Origin: RECG01 sp964444805
GTDB taxonomy: Bacteria > Bacillota_I > Bacilli_A > Acholeplasmatales > Acholeplasmataceae
DNA: 49,887 nucleotides
Reading direction: 5' to 3'
NCBI GenBank assembly: GCA_964444805.1
Contig: CAYUIK010000075.1
Span: 1 to 49,887, forward strand
Shown here piece by piece: positions 14,793 to 22,007 of this stretch. The position numbers and the translations under genes were made by a program. Numbering within the stretch: position 1 is the first letter of the stretch; every line of letters starts with the position of its first letter. The notes under the pieces were generated by a model. It did no database searches and was not told the origin of the DNA. It saw only the letters and a list, made by a program, of their open reading frames with translations.

Positions 14793-15515
14793 ATGGGATA
14801 TGAATGCGTCTGGCAAGACCTATTTGCCATCGATGGTTCCCCCGACTCAAGATACTGGCAACTTGAAACCGGAGGGCACGGTTTTGGAAATCATGAGGAA
14901 CAGTTCTATACGGATCGTCTTGAAAATGCTTTTGTCAAGGATGGTATTTTGACGATTCGCGCCATAAAGGAAAACTATCAGAACTGTCGATATACATCAG
15001 CAAAACTTACGACCTATGGCAAAAGGCATATCGAACAAGGACGCATCGAGATCATGGCCAAACTGCCCGTCGGTCACGGAACATGGCCGGCGATCTGGCT
15101 TTTGGGAACGAACATGAAAGAAGGCATCCCCTGGCCGACCTGTGGAGAAATCGACATGATGGAGCACGTGGGACACGCACCCGATCACGTTCATTTCAGT
15201 CTTCACTCGAAGAACCGACACTTTCACAACAACAATCAGCTCAATCACGTCATTCAAGCAGCGGGTTTGGCGGAAGATTTTCATGAATATGCGCTTGAAT
15301 GGGAAAAGGACTACATGTCGTTCTATCTCGATCGAAGACACATCGTTCGTTTTGATCGAGAACAGGGATCAACCGTTGAAACATGGCCTTTCAACCAACC
15401 TTTCTATCTTATTCTCAATCTCGCGCTCGGTGGTATTTGGGGAGGCAAGATCGATGATTCGTCTCTTCCCGCATCGTTTCAGTTTTCCTATGTCAAAGTC
15501 TATGAACGGAAGTGA
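14793..15515 (+). CDS. GH16 family endo-beta-1,3-glucanase (laminarinase-like), cytoplasmic
   Basis: This beta-jelly-roll glucanase has 240 aa, essentially the bare catalytic domain. The bacterial GH16 active-site motif CGEIDMMEHVG is at 117-127, with Glu119 as nucleophile, Asp121 assisting and Glu124 as acid/base. Trp-rich substrate-cleft segments (GTWPAIWLLG, about 96-105; PFNQPFYLILNLALGG, about 200-215) match laminarinases. There is no signal peptide or binding module, so it would cut imported long oligosaccharides inside the cell, which is unusual for this normally secreted family. It follows GH94 by 46 bp and precedes the operon's own regulator, with a GAGGGTG ribosome site. Confidence 0.9.
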   Translation: MGYECVWQDLFAIDGSPDSRYWQLETGGHGFGNHEEQFYTDRLENAFVKDGILTIRAIKENYQNCRYTSAKLTTYGKRHIEQGRIEIMAKLPVGHGTWPAIWLLGTNMKEGIPWPTCGEIDMMEHVGHAPDHVHFSLHSKNRHFHNNNQLNHVIQAAGLAEDFHEYALEWEKDYMSFYLDRRHIVRFDREQGSTVETWPFNQPFYLILNLALGGIWGGKIDDSSLPASFQFSYVKVYERK

Positions 15516-15520
15516 AGGAC

Positions 15521-16549
15521 ATGTCTAAAAAACGGACGATCTACACGCTCGCCGAAGAACTCAATCTCGCACCGGGAACGATCTCTAAAGTGCTCAATCA
15601 GAGCGGAAACGTCAGTGAGCAAACGCGAGCGCGTGTTTTAGCCCACATCAAAACCGTCGGCTATGTGCCGACGACGAGCGCCCGCATGTTAAAATCAAAA
15701 AAGACGTATTCAGTCGGAATCGTTTTCACCGAAGAGGCGAATATTGGTTTGGAGCACTCGTTTTTTTCGAGCATCCTCCAACACTTCAAGACGTATATGG
15801 AAAAAGAGGGTTACGATCTTAGTTTTATCGTTAAAAAGCTCGGACAGCACGAGTTATCCTATTACGAATGGTGTGTCAACAAGCGTGTCGATGGCGTCTA
15901 CATCGTCGTCGGTAACTATAACGATAAAGGACTCTACGATTTAATTGAAAGCGATATTCCATGTGTCTCGACCGATATGCTGCTCAAAGGTTTGCACACG
16001 ATTATCAGTGACAATGTTCTCGGGATCAAGATCTCGCTTGAGTATATCCGTGATGAGCTCAAGAAAAAACGCGTTGGCATGATTTCCGGTCCGATGTGGT
16101 CGAAAGCATTCGAGGAGCGCTATCTGGCCTATGAGAAATATTTAGACGCATATGGTCTTGAAAAACGGGACGGTTACGTCACTTTCGCGGAAAGTTTCGG
16201 ATTTACGAGTGGCTACAAAGCCGTCAAGGAACTCCTTCAAAAAAACGAAGACCCCCCCGAAGTCCTTCTTGTAAGTAGTGATGACATCGCCCTTGGCGTA
16301 CTCAAAGGTCTCAAGGACGCAGGTCTAATCGTTCCCGACGACATCCAGGTCATCGGGTTCGATGACATATCCTTCGCGAAACATTTTACGCCGCCGTTGA
16401 CGACGATCGCTCAGGATCGAAGAGCTCTCGGCGAGATGGCTGCCAAACGCCTCATATCTTTAATGGAACACCCGGAAATCCGGTTACCCGAAATTACGAA
16501 ACTACCCGTCAAACTCGTGCGACGCGAAACGACAAAACCGGCTACATGA
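15521..16549 (+). CDS. LacI-family regulator within the beta-glucan operon
   Basis: This is a repressor-type protein of about 342 aa. The helix-turn-helix and hinge are at about residues 3-60 (YTLAEELNLAPGTISKVLNQ) and the sugar-binding core at about 62-335, with the signature IQVIGFDDISFAK near 275. The ATG at 15521 is preferred because its N terminus (MSKKRTIYTL) is typical. A GTG at 15512 overlapping the GH16 stop would add three residues and is also possible. Its recognition helix begins PG-TISK, unusual among LacI proteins. It is cotranscribed with GH94, GH16 and the GH161-like gene, so it may read glucan oligosaccharide levels and bind GGAAACCGRTTTCC at 12217 and 21860. The protein at 20393-21394 is the competing candidate. 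Confidence 0.9.
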   Translation: MSKKRTIYTLAEELNLAPGTISKVLNQSGNVSEQTRARVLAHIKTVGYVPTTSARMLKSKKTYSVGIVFTEEANIGLEHSFFSSILQHFKTYMEKEGYDLSFIVKKLGQHELSYYEWCVNKRVDGVYIVVGNYNDKGLYDLIESDIPCVSTDMLLKGLHTIISDNVLGIKISLEYIRDELKKKRVGMISGPMWSKAFEERYLAYEKYLDAYGLEKRDGYVTFAESFGFTSGYKAVKELLQKNEDPPEVLLVSSDDIALGVLKGLKDAGLIVPDDIQVIGFDDISFAKHFTPPLTTIAQDRRALGEMAAKRLISLMEHPEIRLPEITKLPVKLVRRETTKPAT

Positions 16550-16561
16550 AAGGATATTGAC

Positions 16562-19500
16562 ATGAAAGATCACACACGAAACGTCTACCGAATCGAAAAC
16601 TATCAGAAGAAAAAGACTTTTTCAAGTTTCCTAAGCGGCGTAGCCGGTCACATGGGTATCCCCATGTGGGCCTTTTATGTCAATCGCGGACAACTCATCG
16701 CTTCCTTTGGTGTGCAAGACAAAAACGGAGCGATCATGGAGTTTTATCCGGCCAATCAAGCCTATCATTACGTGCCGATCATCGGTTTTAGGACCTTTCT
16801 AAAGGTTGATGGAAACGTGATGGAATGCTTCAAAGAACAAGGGAAAAACCAGGTTCTATCGATTGCTCAAGACCAGGTTTCCATCACGGAGACGAACAAA
16901 GAAATCGGCATCGAAATCTCGATTACTTATTTTACATTACCCAACGCTCGCGTCGCGGGACTCGTTCGCAAGGTCGAAATCAAAAATCTCAAGAACCATG
17001 CTCGCGAGATCGAGATCATCGACGGTCTTACGCAAATTCTTCCGGCTGGTGTCAAGCACGGAAATTACAAGTCGATCTCGAATCTCTTGCAGAGCTGGAT
17101 GCGCAGTGAACACGAAGAAGATTTCGTATTCTATCGTTTGACCGCGCAGACAGGCGATTCAGCCGAAGTGAAAAGCGCGCATGACGGTAACTTCTACCTG
17201 ACTGAAGGACTCGATCATCGTTTCTATATCAGCGACTACAAGCTCATTTTCGCCGAAGACACATCGTTATCGACGCCATACGGACTGATCGAGCATGCGC
17301 TCGAAGAACTGCGACACATGCCGCAAGCACACGTCAATCAGGTGCCTTCTGCCATGAGTGCGGCGTCATTTTCGCTTTCCGATCAAAAAACGTTTTACGG
17401 AATCTTCGGTCACGGTAAAGACAAACGGTCTGTCAAGACGTTTGCCGACACGCTCGATCCAGACGTTTTCGTCATCAAAGAACAAGAAAATCGCGTCCTT
17501 CACGATGACCTTTCACGTGCGGTATCTACGACGACCGCACGTCCGCTATTTGATGATTATGTGCGACAGAGTTACTTCGACAATCTTTTGCGTGGGGGTA
17601 CGCCCTGGGTTATTGAGACGAAAAACAAAAAAATCGGCTACTACATTTATTCTCGTAAACATGGTGACCTCGAGCGCGATTACAACTTCTTCAATCTCGA
17701 ACCGTCCTTCTTTTCCCAAGGGAACGGCAATTTCCGTGATGTCTTGCAAAACCGGAGAAATGACATCTTTTTCGAACCGGAAATTGGCGCATTCAATCTC
17801 GACCAGTTCGCTTCGCTGATTCAGGCTGACGGCTATAATCCACTTAGCATCGAAGGCCTTAAATTCCATTATCAGGGAAAGAACGAAGGCTTTTCCAACC
17901 AGCTAGAAAAACTTCTAAAAAAACCGTTTACACCGGGTATGCTCGCGACATTGCTCGATCAGGAAGACGCTTTTGACGAGGCTTTCATGAAACGTATTCT
18001 AAAAGCGAGCGTCGTAACGGTCGAGGCGAATCATGGTGAGGGCTATTGGGAAGACCATTTCACGTATCTCTACGATTTGATTGACGCTTATCTTTCGATT
18101 TTCCCCGATCGGCTCCACGAACTCATGTTCGAAGGATACTATCCCTTTTTCGTCTCACCGGTCGATGTCGTCCCGCGACGCATGAAATACGTTTTGCGAG
18201 AGGATGGTGAAGTGCGCCAGTACGGTGCGCTCAAAAGTAGAGAGAATCATGAGAAATGGCTTTCGAACGACAAAGGGCTGGTCGAGGTCAATCTGTTCGG
18301 AAAACTTTTGATTCTCGTTTTGAACAAGTACGGACATCTTGATCCTGCTGGTATCGGATTATCCTATGAAGCGAACAAGCCGGGTTGGAATGACGCGATG
18401 AATGGGTTACCGGGGCTATTCGGATCGGGTGTGTCCGAGACGATCGAACTCAGACGGATCGTCACCTTTTTGAAGTCCGTCGTCGGGCGCTATCCCGACG
18501 AAAAGGTCCTCGTGCTCGCATCGATCATCCCTTTGATCGAGCGCTTCATGCAAATCGATGAACCGGATCACATGAAAGCTTGGGATTTGCGGATGACCGC
18601 CCTCGAGGACTATCGCGAATCGTTGCAAGGCACACAAACCGTTACGTCCTGTCCATCCCAAGACGTTTTCGCCGTCCTTGAACGAATCGATTCTCAGCTC
18701 GAAGAAGCCATCGCTTCCGCCAAGCGACTCGACGATGTCATGCCGACATATCTGATCTTTAAGGCGGCTTCCTATCAACCCATCGTCGATGAAAAGAACG
18801 AACCTGTCATCGGAAACTACGGGTTACCCGTCGTAAAGGTCGAAGCTTTTGACATGGAACCTCTTCCCGCCTTCCTCGAAGCGCCCGCGCGTTATCTAAA
18901 AGGATTTGGAACAAAAGAAGAGGGAGAAAGCATCTATCAACACGTGAAGAAAAGCGGACTCTATGATCAAGAGATGCGTTTCTATCAAACGAGTGAGTCG
19001 CTTTCCGCTTGGAGTCACGAGATCGGCAGAATACGCGCTTTTACGCCTGGTTGGCTCGAACGCGAATCGAACTTTCTTCACATGACGTACAAGTATTTAC
19101 TCGGATTGCTCAAAGCGGGTCTTTACGACGCATTTTATGATGAGATCGAAACGAATTTGACCTGCTTTATGGATCCGCTTCGATACGGGCGGTCTCCGTT
19201 GGAAAACTGTTCGTTTTTAGCGACATCAAGCAATCCTGATCCAAAAAAGCATGGGCAGGGCTTTGTTTCACGTCTGACGGGATCGACCGCTGAAGTCCTA
19301 TCGATGTGGCGCTATATGTTCTTAGGGGATCGGCTCTTTGATGTGGTCGATGATGACCTGCAGTTTGCCTTATCGCCGAAATTGGCCAAACGGTTTTTCC
19401 AGGAAGGTATCGTTACGGTCAAACTCTTCAAGACGATCGATGTGACCTATCATAATCCGACCGGACGAGATACCTATGATCCGCGCGTTTCGATTGACCA

Positions 19501-19621
19501 TATGGTTCTCATAAATGAAATCGAACACGAGATCACAGGTGGAGTTGTCAGGGGAAAACTCGCCCATGCAATCCGCGATAAGAACGTTAAACGGATCCAC
19601 GTCTATTTCAAAACGACATAG
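16562..19621 (+). CDS. Large beta-glucan phosphorylase, GH161-like (GH94/GH149 relatives)
   Basis: This cytosolic inverting phosphorylase of 1019 aa is much longer than the GH94 enzyme upstream. The N-terminal half is a beta-sandwich region beginning with MWAFYVNRGQLIASFGV (about 35-53) and GAIMEFYPANQAY, the style of cellobiose-phosphorylase-like proteins now placed in GH161/GH149. The barrel carries GYWEDHFTYLYDLIDAY (about 495-511) and ANKPGWNDAMNGLPGLFG (about 604-621), where the WND aspartate is the likely general acid. Characterised GH149 and GH161 enzymes phosphorolyse beta-1,3-glucan oligomers, often longer than laminaribiose, to alpha-glucose 1-phosphate. GH161 is my best assignment from memory of the motifs; GH149 is the alternative. 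Last gene of the operon. Confidence 0.78.
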   Translation: MKDHTRNVYRIENYQKKKTFSSFLSGVAGHMGIPMWAFYVNRGQLIASFGVQDKNGAIMEFYPANQAYHYVPIIGFRTFLKVDGNVMECFKEQGKNQVLSIAQDQVSITETNKEIGIEISITYFTLPNARVAGLVRKVEIKNLKNHAREIEIIDGLTQILPAGVKHGNYKSISNLLQSWMRSEHEEDFVFYRLTAQTGDSAEVKSAHDGNFYLTEGLDHRFYISDYKLIFAEDTSLSTPYGLIEHALEELRHMPQAHVNQVPSAMSAASFSLSDQKTFYGIFGHGKDKRSVKTFADTLDPDVFVIKEQENRVLHDDLSRAVSTTTARPLFDDYVRQSYFDNLLRGGTPWVIETKNKKIGYYIYSRKHGDLERDYNFFNLEPSFFSQGNGNFRDVLQNRRNDIFFEPEIGAFNLDQFASLIQADGYNPLSIEGLKFHYQGKNEGFSNQLEKLLKKPFTPGMLATLLDQEDAFDEAFMKRILKASVVTVEANHGEGYWEDHFTYLYDLIDAYLSIFPDRLHELMFEGYYPFFVSPVDVVPRRMKYVLREDGEVRQYGALKSRENHEKWLSNDKGLVEVNLFGKLLILVLNKYGHLDPAGIGLSYEANKPGWNDAMNGLPGLFGSGVSETIELRRIVTFLKSVVGRYPDEKVLVLASIIPLIERFMQIDEPDHMKAWDLRMTALEDYRESLQGTQTVTSCPSQDVFAVLERIDSQLEEAIASAKRLDDVMPTYLIFKAASYQPIVDEKNEPVIGNYGLPVVKVEAFDMEPLPAFLEAPARYLKGFGTKEEGESIYQHVKKSGLYDQEMRFYQTSESLSAWSHEIGRIRAFTPGWLERESNFLHMTYKYLLGLLKAGLYDAFYDEIETNLTCFMDPLRYGRSPLENCSFLATSSNPDPKKHGQGFVSRLTGSTAEVLSMWRYMFLGDRLFDVVDDDLQFALSPKLAKRFFQEGIVTVKLFKTIDVTYHNPTGRDTYDPRVSIDHMVLINEIEHEITGGVVRGKLAHAIRDKNVKRIHVYFKTT

Positions 19622-19631
19622 TTATATATGC

Positions 19632-19663
19632 AAAGAGAGCGCATCTTCTGCGCCCTCTTTTTT
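19632..19663. terminator. Terminator between convergent genes
   Basis: AGAGAGCGCA and TGCGCCCTCT form a stem with one mismatch around TCTTC. Six T follow on the plus strand, and a short CTTT follows on the minus strand. It can serve both the GH161-like gene and the leftward GH16 gene. Confidence 0.8.
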
Positions 19664-19671
19664 GTTAGGGT

Positions 19672-20391
19672 TTATGTTGAATGGATTTCGATGCGCTCGA
19701 TCTGAAAGTCGAAGGGAAAGTCCTCATCTTGGATTGAACCGCCATACCAACCACCGACGGCAAGATTGATGATGAGATAGAAGGTATCATCGAAGGGCCA
19801 GACAGCGTGATCATCCGTATGCTTTCGCACAAATGTTTTCAAGTCATGCCCGTCGATCGAAAAACGCAGACGATCTTTCGTCCAGACAAGCATATAATCG
19901 TGAAAGCGATCGCTGAGATCAGCGATTTCTATTGAAGCGATGCGCTCATTGTTTCGTTTGTGGTTATGCGCTTCGGTATGAAGCGCGCTCGTAATTGTCG
20001 TGGGTCTATTGCCGGCATATTCAAGAATGTCGATTTCGCCGCATTTCGGCCATCCTAAACCGTTTTTAACCGATGTTCCCAGTAACCAGATCGCCGGCCA
20101 GCTTCCTCGGCCTTTCGGCATTTTTGCCCGAAAGAAAAACGTACCGTAACGAAAATGCATCTTTCCTAGAGTGTTGATCCGCGTGGAATGGTAGGCAAAA
20201 CCTTCTTTGGTTGCCCGTAATGTGAGTATGCCATCCTTGATGAAACGATTGCTCGTATCATCGACATACTTTTGTTTCTCATTGTTGGCCCAGCGATCGC
20301 CGGTTTCGATATTCCATATGCTACGATCAAGGTCTGAGACATTCGTAAAGTCTGTCTTGAATATGCACGTATTCTTTTTCATGTCCGTCAT
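19672..20391 (-). CDS. GH16 family endo-beta-1,3-glucanase, second cytoplasmic copy
   Basis: This 239-aa stand-alone GH16 domain has the active-site motif CGEIDILEYAG at 117-127 (Glu119 nucleophile, Glu124 acid/base). The residue numbering is the same as in the 14793 paralogue. Substrate-cleft segments GSWPAIWLLG (about 96-105) and FDDTFYLIINLAVGGWYGG (about 198-216) are conserved. It has no signal peptide. The ATG at 20391 follows AGGAG and starts two bases after the regulator's stop; an ATG three codons later is also possible. The two cytoplasmic GH16 enzymes are clearly diverged in sequence outside the motifs, so they may prefer different chain lengths or branching (inference). It is cotranscribed with the LacI gene at 20393. 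Confidence 0.9.
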   Translation of the reverse strand: MTDMKKNTCIFKTDFTNVSDLDRSIWNIETGDRWANNEKQKYVDDTSNRFIKDGILTLRATKEGFAYHSTRINTLGKMHFRYGTFFFRAKMPKGRGSWPAIWLLGTSVKNGLGWPKCGEIDILEYAGNRPTTITSALHTEAHNHKRNNERIASIEIADLSDRFHDYMLVWTKDRLRFSIDGHDLKTFVRKHTDDHAVWPFDDTFYLIINLAVGGWYGGSIQDEDFPFDFQIERIEIHST

Positions 20392-20392
20392 G

Positions 20393-21394
20393 TTAGATTC
20401 TCCTCATGCAGCTGTCACGAACGACGATTGAGGTTTCGATGCGAATCGGCTCAATCGTTCGCTTCTTTTTGTCAATCATGTCCGTTAGGACGTTACCGGC
20501 AAGTGTGCCGATGTGCTGGTAGTCCTGTTTGATCGAAGTCAGTCGCGGTTCGAGAATATCACAGAAGTGCATGTTGTCAAAACCGATGATCGAGATGTCT
20601 TTAGGAACATGGAATCCGTTGGTCTTGAGATACTTAATCGCACCAAGCGCCATCAGGTCTGACGAGGCACAAACCGCTTCGGGTAATCCGTTTTCTTCGA
20701 AAATGGCGTGCATCGTCTGATAGCCTTCATCGATCGAAAAGGTTTTGTTTTTTGTCTTGAGACTGTAGATCGGTTCGAGTTCGTTTTCTTTCATGAAGTC
20801 GAGATAGCCTTCAAAGCGTTTTTTTCCGACGAGAAGATCGAGATCACCTTGAATGAAGGCGATCTTGCGGTGGCCGAGTCGGTATAGATAGCGGCACGCT
20901 TTTTGTATGGCCGCATAGGAATCGGAATAGATCGTGTTTTCCGACAGGGCAGGGGGGTCGAGTGTCAGGATCGGCAGATTGATTTCGGACATTTCGATGA
21001 AATCGTTGACGTTTCGACCGGCGGCGAAGACGAGTAGTCCATCGACCTGCTTGAATCGTGACCGATCGATGACGTCCGATCCGGATTTGCTTTGATTCGA
21101 AAGAAGGAGCGTGTCGTATCCTTTCTGTTCGATTGCGGCTCGAAAGGAATCCAATATTTCCGCAAAAAACAAGTTTTTAAACCCGCGTTTGAGTTGGTAG
21201 ATCACACCGATCGTATTCGATTTTCTCCGGACGAGGCTTTGTGCGGTCGCGTTCGGTACGTAGCCGGCTTCCTTGGCGATTCGGATGATGCGTTCACGCG
21301 TTTTCTCGCTGACATCCGAATAGTTGTTGAGCGCTTTCGAGACGGTAGATATCGAGCATCCCGACAGTTTCGCTATCTCTATGATCGTGACCAT
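20393..21394 (-). CDS. LacI-family regulator next to the surface-glucan operon
   Basis: This 333-aa repressor has its helix-turn-helix at about residues 3-25 (IIEIAKLSGCSISTVSKALN), a hinge to about 60, and a sugar-binding core with the signature ISIIGFDNMHFCDIL near 270-284. An AAGGGGGA ribosome site precedes the ATG. It is divergent from the ten-gene glucan import operon across a 613-bp gap. A TTGAACGGGTTCAA palindrome 30 bp upstream of its start (21424-21437) is a likely autoregulatory site. It is a candidate for the protein that binds GGAAACCGGTTTCC at 21860, because it is the nearest regulator. Two LacI genes therefore flank the intracellular glucan operon, and which one binds which operator cannot be settled from sequence alone. 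Confidence 0.92.
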   Translation of the reverse strand: MVTIIEIAKLSGCSISTVSKALNNYSDVSEKTRERIIRIAKEAGYVPNATAQSLVRRKSNTIGVIYQLKRGFKNLFFAEILDSFRAAIEQKGYDTLLLSNQSKSGSDVIDRSRFKQVDGLLVFAAGRNVNDFIEMSEINLPILTLDPPALSENTIYSDSYAAIQKACRYLYRLGHRKIAFIQGDLDLLVGKKRFEGYLDFMKENELEPIYSLKTKNKTFSIDEGYQTMHAIFEENGLPEAVCASSDLMALGAIKYLKTNGFHVPKDISIIGFDNMHFCDILEPRLTSIKQDYQHIGTLAGNVLTDMIDKKKRTIEPIRIETSIVVRDSCMRRI

Positions 21395-21423
21395 GGGTAG
21401 ATCCCCCTTGACGTGTTATGGTT

Positions 21424-21437
21424 TTGAACGGGTTCAA
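21424..21437 (-). promoter_or_regulatory. LacI-type palindrome upstream of the leftward regulator gene
   Basis: TTGAACGGGTTCAA has 6-bp inverted arms. It is 30 bp upstream of the regulator start, consistent with autoregulation. Confidence 0.5.
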
Positions 21438-21824
21438 TCGTATGAACATGCATTCATTTTACACGAAAAGATGCGAAAACGCCACTGTCTTCGCGATCAC
21501 ACGCGTGTTTTCTGATGATTTCTCTTGTTTTACCTGTACGAGATCGACGTGTCATGAGCTTAAAATGCTGATTCGTAGCGCATGAACCTATCTTGCAGAC
21601 GAAGAGACGTCTTTCGATGCAAATCATGAGTTAAAGCTACCCCTATTAGGATCGTTATTGACCATGGTTGTGCAAGGATCCATGACGCAAAAATCCGAAT
21701 TCGATACGTGTTTTCAGGCTTCATGACATTGAAAGTGTCCATGTGCAAATTCGCAAGAAAACCCATGTGAGAAGATGCGATACCGTGTGAGTTAGAGAAA
21801 GTTCAATATTTTTTCATAAAAGCC

Positions 21825-21873
21825 TTTACATTTCAAAAAAATCGATTATAATAGACTTAGGAAACCGGTTTCC
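21825..21873 (+). promoter_or_regulatory. Promoter-operator module 2 (surface/import operon)
   Basis: TTTACA (21825-21830), 16 bp, TATAAT (21847-21852), 7 bp, then the perfect palindrome GGAAACCGGTTTCC (21860-21873). Element order and all distances equal those of module 1 at 12182-12230, and the spacer also shares AAATCGA. This drives the gene at 22008 and probably the whole run to 38415. Confidence 0.85.
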
Positions 21874-21939
21874 ATACCGGAAGTCATGGTCGTTGAACGC
21901 GGCCGAATCGGTTTATCGTCATGTGTCATGGGGATTTTG

Positions 21940-21986
21940 ATAGACTTAAGGTATCTTCATAGAACCTTATTACATAGAAAGTCTAT
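21940..21986 (+). other. Nested stem-loop in the 5' leader
   Basis: ATAGACTT (21940-21947) pairs perfectly with AAGTCTAT (21979-21986). Inside it AAGGT (21948-21952) pairs with ACCTT (21964-21968). It ends seven bases before the GGAGGAGG ribosome site and could influence translation or mRNA stability of the first gene. Confidence 0.45.
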
Positions 21987-22007
21987 AAAAATGGAGGAGG
22001 AAAATAA

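Larger units (their letters stand above)
21395..22007. promoter_or_regulatory. 613-bp divergent control region of the beta-glucan import operon
   Basis: The leftward side carries TTGAACGGGTTCAA (21424-21437) and ACACGCGTGT (21499-21508), both perfect or near-perfect palindromes. About 21510-21820 shows no gene or motif I can support. The rightward side carries promoter-operator module 2 (21825-21873), followed by a leader of about 150 nt with a nested stem-loop (21940-21986) just before a GGAGGAGG ribosome site. Confidence 0.7.

Noticed and set aside
21560..21766. 68-codon minus-strand ORF in the long gap before the import operon
   Set aside because: It has no ribosome site, no recognisable domain, and a composition unlike the flanking proteins. 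It is probably a chance frame in regulatory DNA.
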